From assembly GCA_023212645.1 (NCBI GenBank), contig JALBYC010000034.1:53646-117645 (forward strand): DNA of 64,000 bases, written 5' to 3'. Source of the stretch: Farysia itapuensis. Taxonomy: Eukaryota; Basidiomycota; Ustilaginomycetes; Ustilaginales; Ustilaginaceae. Each line of letters begins with the position of its first letter. The first letter of the stretch is position 1. Position numbers and translations under genes: made by a program. Positions 48,865-57,615 of the stretch are shown in pieces. The notes beneath the pieces were generated by a model that was not told the origin of the DNA, searched no databases, and saw only the letters and a list, made by a program, of their open reading frames with translations.

Positions 48865-50114
48865 ATGCTCAAGGCAGTCATCTTTGACATTGGCGGCGTC
48901 GTCGTTGGTAGTCCGCTATTTGCGATAAACGAGTAAGTGCAGAGGCGCAGTGGGTTGAGGAACGGGGGAGGGCGGCTTACTCACTTATGTTCCCGCTCAG
49001 GTACGAAAAGGAGCATGGTCTGCCACATCAATATCTCAATGTAGCCATCACTGCTCAAGGACATGGAGGCGCTTTTCAGGTTGGTGATCTCGTTCGTTCA
49101 TCCCACGAGAAACGTTGTACTGACAGCGATGTCGCTCTGTCAGAAATTTGAGAGGAGCGAGCTCGACTTGATATCTTTCTACCGCGACTTTGGCACAGAG
49201 TTGAGCAATGTCGAGACCAACAACGCGCACTATACCAAGTTCTGCCGAGCACGAGGCATCGGTATGTAGGCTTTCGCGAAATGGTGCCACACCTGACGCT
49301 GACTCAATGTATTCCAATAAAGCAGAGGTTCCGGCAAACCTGCCAACGCAGCTTAAAATTGACGGACGACAAGTACGTAACCTTGTTTACAGTCCTTTGC
49401 GTTCCTCGCACTGAAGCTTGACCACCATGAACAGCTCTTTGGCCAGATGATGCGCAAATCGTCCGTCGTCGATCCCAAGATGAGAACTGCTATTCAGCGG
49501 CTCAAGGGTAAGTATCCCATGTAAGCGCCCGCGACGTCTGCGATCCTGACCTATTCTGCAGAGTCAGGAAGATTCACCGTGGCTGCGTTGACCAACAACT
49601 TCGCTCCACCGACAGAGCGCGGGAAAGGGGAGGACGCGCCTACGCTACAGGAGGAGCTCGACCATCTAGGCTTGGGAGAAGATCACTACAAGCTGCGTCA
49701 GATGTTTGATCACTACATCGAATCGGCTGTCGTCGGCAAAAGGTATGTAAAGGGCGCCTGCAGAAGCAATGATTTCGCAGATCTGACGCGTACGTGCTCT
49801 CTCTCTCGCTTTGACAGGAAACCGGACCCAGACTTTTACCGTCATGCGCTGGACCTGCTCAACGTAGATGCGCACCAGGTCGTTTTCCTCGACGATATCG
49901 GGCCCAATCTCAAAGCCGCTCGCCAGCTCGGCATCAACACAATCCGTGCGTACTACCCCACATCCCCATCTTTGCTGAGCCCGTTTTCTGACATGTAACG
50001 TCCCCACCTTCTTTAACAGGCGTGGACTCGGCCAACTCTGTCCCTGCCTTGCGCGAGCTGAGCAATCTCGTAGGCATCCAGCTGCTAGAAGGCGAGGTAA
50101 CCTCTAAATTGTGA
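48865..50114 (+). CDS. HAD-superfamily protein (ACAD10/sEH-N type) with SKL terminus
   Basis: 262 residues from eight exons: 48865-48932, 49001-49079, 49144-49261, 49326-49372, 49435-49507, 49562-49742, 49818-49945 and 50020-50114. All introns are GT-AG, 45-75 nt, and the frame closes. HAD motif I is AVIFDIGGVVVG, with the nucleophile Asp present but Gly where many phosphatases have the second Asp. Motif II is ALTNNF, the motif III Lys is in GKRKPDPDFY, and motif IV is FLDDIGPN. The C-terminus TSKL is a strong PTS1, so the protein is likely peroxisomal. Similar HAD domains form the N-part of ACAD10 and of soluble epoxide hydrolase. Substrate unknown. Confidence 0.85.
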
Positions 50115-50264
50115 AATCACTCTTTGCCCGCACCGATTTGAACTTGCTTTTCGCCATTTCCCAGTCGGCTGGTATTGCTGGGCGAAGATGTGGGACAATG
50201 TGTATGTGTTGTGTGAGAGAGAGAGAGAAGAGAGAGGCGGGAGGAATAAAGAGATGTTGGCAGC

Positions 50265-50960
50265 TTACGCCGACTGGACGTGACCTTTGCCCTTGAAACC
50301 TTCGCTCGAGATACCGGTGATGGGGTTTTGTTTCTGTTCGCGGGCGAGTTCGTTGGAGGCCTCCTGCCACTCCTTTGTCATGGTTCTCGGAGCCGGTCCA
50401 GCTGCAATTCGACGCAAATGTTAGTGAGACGTACAGGAAAGGGGTCGTGCAAGGGCAGAGTAACGTACCGTATGAGCGCATGACGTACCACACGCCGTAC
50501 GTGGCTAGGAGAGCGATACCGACACCACTGGCGGTTCTGAGACCCTGTCCTGGGGTAGTAATGGGCTTTCGTGGACCATGAGGACCGAATGAGACAAAGT
50601 AGGCTAGCGCGTAAAATGGACATCAGCATCGGGACAGGAGCTCACTACCGGTAAAACTGCTGCAAACTTACCTGCTTTTTTCTCGTCGAGGGAGAGCTCC
50701 TTCCAGTCCTTTCGCTGCAGCTCCTCGAGCTGACGGAAGACGGCGTATTGCTGTTCTTTAGAGAGTGTCTTCCAGCTGGCTTCAATGTTGGGCACGACCT
50801 CTTTGAGCTGGACCTTGTTGGGACCCTCGATGTAGGCGGCTGCGTTTCGGGCTGTCTCTGCAGTCCATGTCTCTTCTTTGGTGAGCATGGTTCGGCGACC
50901 GAGCAGCGAGGCGGCGCGAAGACCAGTGCGAGAAGCACGAGCGACATTGTGCCCAATCAT
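50265..50960 (-). CDS. COX5: Cytochrome c oxidase subunit IV (Cox5)
   Basis: 186 residues from three exons: 50672-50960, 50469-50603 and 50265-50401 (introns GTAAGT...GCTAG and GTACGT...TTGCAG). The N-terminus MIGHNVARASRTGLRAASLL is Arg-rich with no acids, as expected for a mitochondrial presequence. WKTLSKEQQYAVFRQLEEL, KELSLDEKKAAYFVSFGPHGPRKP and the membrane helix TASGVGIALLATYGVWYVM match Cox5/COX IV. MTKEWQEASNELAREQKQNPITG ends the protein. It is a nuclear-encoded subunit of complex IV. Divergent from the SH3BGR-fold gene. Confidence 0.93.
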
Positions 50961-51260
50961 GGTAAGCTGTGCAGGTGAGGGTGGAGCAAAGGGTTGGTAA
51001 AGAGGAGAGATGAGAATCGAGACGAGAGGATTCCACATCAAATCTGGAAGAAAGAATTCACGGTTGTGATTAGCGTGTACAAATCAAGTCGTCCCTATTC
51101 ACCCTTCCTAATCCTCATTAGAAATCACTCGGATCCGACAAGTGCCGATTCGAGTTCGCCCGAGAGCAAAAGAAGCAACGTGTTAGAGCAACAGATTGCC
51201 GAAAGCAACACCACCAACACGTTGCATGCTGGACCCTGTCTGGGCTTTGACAGCGCAAAC

Positions 51261-53465
51261 ATGGCGTCTCCTTCCCCAGCAGTGGAACTGTTCAGCACCT
51301 CGATCCTGTCCAACGTCAAAGTAAGGACGAGACATGAGCGCTACGTCAATGTTCTTAGCATCAAAAAGATACCCTACATATATCATGACCTCGCGTCAGA
51401 TGACGAGGCAAAGTCGCGGTGGAGACGCAAGGCCAAAGATCAGCAGCTACCGGGGCTTCTGGTCAACAACGAATGGGTCGGTGACTTTGACGAATTCGAA
51501 GAGTCTGTCGAGTTTGGCGAGCTGGAGCTATTCTTGGGCGTGAACGCTGTCTCTCAGGTACAGCAAGAACCCGTTCATCCCGCCCAGTTGGCAACTTCCT
51601 CGAAAGACGCGAGCCTGTACCCCACGATGAACTTTGCGCCTCAAGGGTCCGGTCATCGCGCTGAACCTACGGCCGACGACTTTATCGCAACCCTTGGTCT
51701 GACTGATGCAGACGTCAATGATGCCGACGTAGACAAGCTCCTGGCAGATATTGATAACCTCTCCGCCCACTCCAGCTCCCAGCCCGTAGCAGAGTTAAAG
51801 CAAAAGTTCTATATCCCGTCCGAGCAGGCGGCAATCAAACCTTTGCGCTTTGCCAAAATGGGAGCAACAAAAGCTGGATCCAACGCGACGGCGTCTTCCT
51901 CTTCTACAGAAAACACCGCTCGAGCAGCTCCAGCTGCTCGTTATACGGGGACAACTGCTAAGGAACTTGCTGCTGAAGCTGCAGCGCTCACATCAAATCG
52001 CAAGACGTCTGGGTCCGTACTGCGAGACGCGGTTGCACAGGGAAAGTCGCTGGACGAGGCCATGTCGGTCTCTCAGATTAGAGATATTGTCGCTCATGAT
52101 GATCTCGACGACCTCTTTGCCTCCTTGGGCCTGCAGGATGTCGATATTGACGATGCCGAAGTTGACGCCTTTCTTGCAAAGGGTGCTGTTCCACAAAAGC
52201 TGCAAAGCGGAGGCCACCCGCCTGCGACGGAGCCCACGGTCACAAAAGTTGTGACTGTATCAGCCATCGATGCCCAGCCTGCTTGGAACTCAACATCGCT
52301 GAAGAGCAGGCGAAGTAATGGATCGCAACATGCAAAACCTGCCAAAGAGGACGAACCAAAGTCTCTCGGCCCTGCTCTCCAGAAGACCGTCGATGCATCG
52401 GAGAGTCAAGCTCAGATCGACTCAAGTGAGACGAATGCACAAGGTCCAGACATTGCAGACGCGTCAATATCTGGCGCGAGACTACCCAGGCAAGCGTCAA
52501 TGGAAGCCCTTGATAACGGAACACAGAACGTGACATCGTCTTCGGAAATGGAACCAGAAGCTTTGGCGACCACTTCGACCGACTCAACAAGCTCAGAGCT
52601 CGGTGTGATCATTGATGATATCCAGGACTCGAAGAGAAATTCGTTACCTGCAGAGTTGTCTCTTGCCAGCATTGATGCGCAAGAAATGCCGGAGATGGCA
52701 GCACCTGGTCGAAGCGATCATGACGCAGAGAAGACAGAACCTTTACCGACAGAGCAGATCGCTGTGGCGCCCCAAGCTACCTCGGACACACCGGCTCTCG
52801 TTTTACCGATGGGTCGCGATGACGAGGAGCACCCTCCGACTTTGGTTGACGACGCTTATCTGGCATTGCAGTATGCTTTACGCCAAGAAGAAGACTCTCC
52901 GAGTGCTTCTCCGTCTAGACTAGCAGCCATGTCTCATCGGAACGGCAGTGCTAGCCCACAGTCTGTCACACCCACAGCGGCCATGTCTCGAAGTCCCAAA
53001 TCGGTCAGTCCAAGGAGAAGCCCAGATGCCACATCTCCACGGGCTTCTCCATCTGCCCGCAAAGCGATTGACGTCTCGCGACCTATCGATTCCAGCCTCG
53101 ATACAGCCAACGCACCGGTCACCGAAACACCCGGTAAGAAGAAGCGTGGGATGTCGATTGGAGGCTTCCGCATCGGCAAGGACAAAGAAGCAATCCCCGA
53201 CACTCCCACGCTCAGCAAGACGACATCGCCCGTCAGCAAGACTGAAGCCACGCCAAGTCCAAAGCCCGCTGGACTCAAGCACGAACGCACTATCTCAGAG
53301 ATCCTACGCGATGCTGATGCTGTCTTAGGCATGGACGATGACGACGAGGTCACGGGAGACCCCACAAATAAGCCGACCGATGATGATGACGAAGACGATT
53401 ACCGCGGCATATTTGGCTCAAGCGGTGATACCACCTATAGCGTCGCCATCAATGCGCAGCACTGA
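51261..53465 (+). CDS. SH3BGR-like thioredoxin-fold protein with long disordered tail
   Basis: 734 residues from MASPSPAVEL; upstream open frame looks untranslated. Residues 7-95 match the SH3-binding glutamic-acid-rich (SH3BGR) family: VELFSTSILSNVKVRTRHERYVNVLSIKKIPYIYHDLA and LPGLLVNNEWVGDFDEFEESVEFGELELFL (positions about 8-45 and 68-97). This is a glutaredoxin-like fold lacking the CPxC/S active site, so a redox role is unlikely. The remaining 630 residues are Ser/Thr/Asp-rich with repeated phosphorylation-like SP sites, small D-rich motifs (DDLDDLFASLGLQDVDIDDAEVD) and an acidic end. Similar fungal proteins exist but have no known role. Confidence 0.7.
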   Translation: MASPSPAVELFSTSILSNVKVRTRHERYVNVLSIKKIPYIYHDLASDDEAKSRWRRKAKDQQLPGLLVNNEWVGDFDEFEESVEFGELELFLGVNAVSQVQQEPVHPAQLATSSKDASLYPTMNFAPQGSGHRAEPTADDFIATLGLTDADVNDADVDKLLADIDNLSAHSSSQPVAELKQKFYIPSEQAAIKPLRFAKMGATKAGSNATASSSSTENTARAAPAARYTGTTAKELAAEAAALTSNRKTSGSVLRDAVAQGKSLDEAMSVSQIRDIVAHDDLDDLFASLGLQDVDIDDAEVDAFLAKGAVPQKLQSGGHPPATEPTVTKVVTVSAIDAQPAWNSTSLKSRRSNGSQHAKPAKEDEPKSLGPALQKTVDASESQAQIDSSETNAQGPDIADASISGARLPRQASMEALDNGTQNVTSSSEMEPEALATTSTDSTSSELGVIIDDIQDSKRNSLPAELSLASIDAQEMPEMAAPGRSDHDAEKTEPLPTEQIAVAPQATSDTPALVLPMGRDDEEHPPTLVDDAYLALQYALRQEEDSPSASPSRLAAMSHRNGSASPQSVTPTAAMSRSPKSVSPRRSPDATSPRASPSARKAIDVSRPIDSSLDTANAPVTETPGKKKRGMSIGGFRIGKDKEAIPDTPTLSKTTSPVSKTEATPSPKPAGLKHERTISEILRDADAVLGMDDDDEVTGDPTNKPTDDDDEDDYRGIFGSSGDTTYSVAINAQH

Positions 53466-53936
53466 TCTCAAGCAGTCGCGAATCTATGATACCTTAAGCG
53501 GTGAATGGAATCCACGTGGATGTAGTTCGACTGTGTAGCAGGATCGAAGTGCGTCTGTTCAGGTCGGCTTTTGGTACAGTGTGGCTAGTGTGACTTTAGG
53601 GAAAAAAAAAACAGGGTGGCGCGCGTCAACTGTCAAGTATATCGCTAAAAATGACGTCTCACCACTCATGCCTATCCAGCTCAAGTACCATATCAGTATC
53701 AGTAGCGCTGACTCATCCTTTGCCCTGGACCAGACCCCAGCAAGTCTTGCACCGAGTAAGCAGGGTTGTCAATCGCGACTATTGTGGCCTACGGTGTTTG
53801 CGCCGGTTTTGCAATGTTTCCAATGATACTTATTGCTGGCTTGCAATAGCATATATACGTCTGTTTACTACGATTCTTCCTCATCTTCGTGTCCTGCTGC
53901 CTACGTTTGCACCGTCTGTTACTGGTCCAGGAACTG
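53466..53936. other. Intergenic region before the PUF gene
   Basis: 471 bp. It contains an A9-10 run near 53603 and no recognised gene; presumably the terminator of the upstream gene and the promoter of the PUF gene. Confidence 0.45.
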
Positions 53937-56446
53937 ATGTCGTATTTCCCTCCCGTACCATCGGATCGGAGTGCGGATGGTCGATACGCCGGTGTTGGAG
54001 TCGCATTTCCAGCTCCTGCATCTGGTGCTTTCGGTGCTTTGCCTTCTGCTAATCCTCTCCAACAACAAGCGTATCAGCTCCAAGCAAGAGACGATTGGCG
54101 TGCACGTCTCGATCACGCCAGTTCAACGTCATTGCAAGATAGGGATGCATTGCGGAACGGGATCAACAAGTCCAATGGCTGGTCCCATTCTCATCATCAT
54201 GACCTACTACCGATCTCGACATCCCCTGATCAGCATTTAAAGAGCACGCGAAGATCTGTAGGTGAGCCTCTCGTTGCCGAAAAACATAGCGCTTCCGCAT
54301 TCTACGATCACGAGGATGCCAGTATTGCTTTTCGATCAAATGTGTCTCGCCATCCGTCGCAAATCAATGCGGTCAATCTCGATAGCCGAATGGATGAGTT
54401 TGGTCCGACGCTTGGGAGCTTTCATGAACGTCAGCAAGACGGTCGCTATGGTTCGAGATCATCTCAATGTCTCTCGGACGACCAAAGCTTTTCGATGTCG
54501 GAGCTCAGCTCCGATTTCACTTCGGATACATCGGATGGTTACGGTAACCCTCCCATGCCAGCTTATTTGCTGCCTTATGCGGTCAAGAACCCAGAGCAGA
54601 GCTCACGCGTACTTCCCACCGGTGCAAGTGGCGTTGGTCAAATCCCAGATTTTCTACTGGAAGAAGTCAAGATGCTCAAGTTAGAGAACATGGCGCTCCG
54701 ACGGCTGGCTCACGAGGTGATACGAGTCGAGCATGCCAAAGCATCGAGCACCGAAGCCAAGAATGGACAAACTATGTCTGCTTGCGCGCGTCACCCGCCG
54801 TTGCAACAATCGGCTATGCTCGAGCATGTAAAATGCGCTAGCGGCAACCAAGGCTCGCCCGTGTTGGCTGCTGTTGACTACTGTCTCCACCGTTCGCAAG
54901 ATCCTCATGTGCCAGCGCCGAGCCATTCAGTCATGATGCAAGCCGAGAAAACAATTCAGCAGCCTTGCTACGAACAACCATTCTTGTCTCAAAAGCTTGG
55001 GCATCTGCACGCAGCGACAATTCCACCATCTTTTGGAGACGAGTCATCGTATGGTCTTGGTGCGCCCATCCAGTTGCCCGAGTACCACGGCAAAGCAGCC
55101 GGAGCGACACTAGCGACAAATGCACCTTCTGGAAGATTCCGAGCCTACTCTGAGCCTTCAAATATGGCTATGAAGTCAAGTCAGGAAGAGTTGCCGACAA
55201 ATTCGCGTCCGCTTGACGTTCTTGCAGCATCTACGTTGGTCAACATGATTTTAAGCAGAAAGGGACAAGAGGCGAGCATGCTGCTACAATCACAGGCACA
55301 GTCGGCATCACAGGAGAGGAAGGATGAGATTTTCGAGGCAGTCAGACATCAGTTGCTCCCCTTGTGCCATGACCGCCATGGAAACTTTTTGGTCCAGCGC
55401 ATGCGTAAGTATGATCGGCTCGGGCTTCTTGTCCAGACTGACTCAGGTTGCTCGGGTGCGTTGACAGTGGAAAGCCGGCCAGAGGTGTCGGAAGGCTTGA
55501 CAGGGGCGTTTGTCGAACTGTCTGTTTCGCAGTTTAGCTGCCATGTGGTGCAACGGGTAAGTCGAGATTCTTGGAACTTGGTGTGGCATGTTACTGACTC
55601 TAGATGCGCAGGTGCTGGACGGCGATGAAGCGATTCGACAAAGAGTGGCCGAGGAGCTGCTTTCTTCACGTTTGGACCAGACGATGACGTCGCGCAACTC
55701 GATTCATGTTTGGCAACAGATTCTCGAGACAGACTGGACCGACACGGGGTTTCGTAAGCGCCTGTTTTCGAGGATCAATGAGCAGCTCCGAGGCAAGTGG
55801 GCTCAGATTGCGATGCAAGAAACGGGGAGCATTATCTGTCAAAATATTTTCGAATCTGCAAAAGACAAGGCGGACAAGCAAGAGTGCATACGGGAAGTGG
55901 TGGCCCAACTCGAGGAGTGCGCCTGCAGTCAATGGGGCATTTGGGTGGTCCAGCACATCATCGAGTACGGCGACGAGACTGAACGCAACGCGGCGCTTGA
56001 AGCCTTACTGACGTCGGCTACAACGCTGGCAGTATCGCCTTATGGTAAGTTGGATGAATTGCAGCTTGACGTTGAGCGATGCTGACCTAGTGCAACCAAC
56101 AGGACAAAAAGCAATCATGTCGGCGCTCAAATTGTCTTTGAGCTGGAAAGAATCGGACACTGACGCGATGAAGGATGGCGGAACAAGCTTTGTCGAGCGT
56201 TTTGTCCATCTCATTTGCCAGACTTGTGGGGAACAAGGAGGAACACGACGACCTGCGCTGGTCGACATTTCACTGTCACCTCACGGGATCCAGATTGTGA
56301 CGCAACTGCTGACGACTGTCAAGCAGACTTTGCGAGACAAGCTGATTGTGACGGTGCGAAGGAATTCTGTCTTTCTCAAGGGAAGCAAGACGGGGATGAA
56401 GGTGCACCAGCTTTGCGACCGAGCTCGAGCCTTTGCTGGATACTGA
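53937..56446 (+). CDS. PUF (Pumilio-family) RNA-binding protein
   Basis: 784 residues from four exons: 53937-55404, 55447-55556, 55612-56044 and 56103-56446. A 430-residue disordered, Ser/His-rich N-terminus precedes PUF repeats: GNFLVQR, FSCHVVQRVLDGDEAI, NSIHVWQQILE, GSIICQNIFES, WGIWVVQHIIEYGDE and GIQIVTQLLTTV. The first intron is only 42 nt and in frame; removing it restores the roughly 36-residue spacing between FLVQR and HVVQR, which is why it was called. PUF proteins bind UGUR-type 3'UTR sequences and control mRNA stability or location. The repeats are divergent, as in Jsn1/Puf2-type proteins, but no RRM was seen. Confidence 0.82.
55405..55446 (+). other. Predicted 42-nt in-frame intron in the PUF gene
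   Basis: Perfect donor GTAAGT, CTGAC-like branch site and TCAG acceptor. If retained, the frame continues for 14 more codons, so the intron is easily missed. Confidence 0.65.
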
Positions 56447-56485
56447 CGACACTGGTAGACATTATCTTATTCTGTTTGCGACGAG

Positions 56486-57493
56486 CTATGACGCTGCATG
56501 TGTTTTGAGCAAGAGCTGCCGTAACTCTGTGCATCGGTCTTGTGCGGCATTGATGCAGGTGTTGAGTTTGCTCTGATCTGTGGTAACTTTGCCGGTGTCA
56601 GGCACGACAGTTCTGAAGCTTGCCGATTGAGATAGGTAGGACATCTGAGCAGAGCTGGAGGTGGGCGCAGACGGAGGCGCTTGAAAACCAACGGTGCAGT
56701 GGGAATCTGAGAGAGCGGCTTCAAACGCGTTGGGGTCGCTGAGGAGGAAAGCGTTTTCAAAGATGCTAAAGCTCGCACTGAGGGGTACGTTGGCCAGGCC
56801 GAGGGCTGTGCGTGGCGCTTGGGAGGAGCAGATGACCTGTTCGGAATCGTGATCAAAGGAGGTTTGGGGGAGAGTTGTGTTGAGAAGTGCGCCGACGGCT
56901 GCTAGGATGGCGGCGTCGAAAGCGTTGCCATCAAAGCAGATGAAGCTGATATCGAGGTAAAGACACCATACTGCTTTGCCAGGTTGTATGCAGAGCCCCG
57001 CTGCTGCGGTTGCTGTTGCTGTTGCTGTTGCGGTTGCGGTTGCGGGTTCGCTTGCTTGGGTGGTGGTGGTGGTGGGGGGGAACAAGTCGGCCGAGGTGAG
57101 GAAAGTGAGGACTCGATCTGTCAAGACCTGTGCTTCCACCCCGGGCGCACCCGCCTTGAACTTGCTACCACACACGGCGGCCAACTCTACATTGGGAACC
57201 AAGTACCCCTCCGCCGGACGCGCTAGCTGCGGTGGTGCAATCTCGGCCTTGACAGCGGCGATACACGATGTACTGCCCATGCGCACAAACGCAGACCCAT
57301 CGGCCGTGGTAATGGAACCCAACGACACCGACGTTTCGCGAAACGACATGAGCGATCGTCCATCCTCGCGAACAGCCGAAGCAAGAAACCGCCCGAGATA
57401 CGCCTGTGGATGTAAGCGCTTAAACGTGGTGGCCACCGCGTCGGTCCCCCCTGCTGCTGCTGTTGCTGTTGTACTGTGTGCCATGTTGGACAT
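56486..57493 (-). CDS. RRP43: Exosome ring subunit Rrp43 (EXOSC8)
   Basis: 335 residues, intronless. The RNase PH-like fold is clear: LHPQAYLGRFLASAVREDGRSLMSFRE, then TADGSAFVRMGSTSCIAAVKAEIAPP, the signature of Rrp43/EXOSC8. The usual catalytic residues are absent, as expected for an inactive ring subunit. A low-complexity Thr-Ala insert (about residues 140-168) coded by a tgctgt/tgcggt repeat interrupts the domain between conserved strands. The RNA exosome degrades and trims RNA in nucleus and cytoplasm. Divergent from COG7, with only 122 bp between starts. Confidence 0.88.
   Translation of the reverse strand: MSNMAHSTTATAAAGGTDAVATTFKRLHPQAYLGRFLASAVREDGRSLMSFRETSVSLGSITTADGSAFVRMGSTSCIAAVKAEIAPPQLARPAEGYLVPNVELAAVCGSKFKAGAPGVEAQVLTDRVLTFLTSADLFPPTTTTTQASEPATATATATATATAAAGLCIQPGKAVWCLYLDISFICFDGNAFDAAILAAVGALLNTTLPQTSFDHDSEQVICSSQAPRTALGLANVPLSASFSIFENAFLLSDPNAFEAALSDSHCTVGFQAPPSAPTSSSAQMSYLSQSASFRTVVPDTGKVTTDQSKLNTCINAAQDRCTELRQLLLKTHAAS
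57005..57080. repeat. Microsatellite (tgctgt/tgcggt) and TGG run inside RRP43
   Basis: Hexanucleotide-like repeats followed by a (tgg)n and G run. Together they encode the Thr-Ala and poly-Thr insert of Rrp43. Confidence 0.85.
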
Positions 57494-57615
57494 GTACGAT
57501 GTATGAAAGAGTATCAGAAGAAGAAGAAATAAATTGATTTTTTATTGGAAATTAATTTGAAGAAAAATGGCCGAAAAGAAAGACCAACACAAACACCTTT
57601 GATGGCCACCCAACG

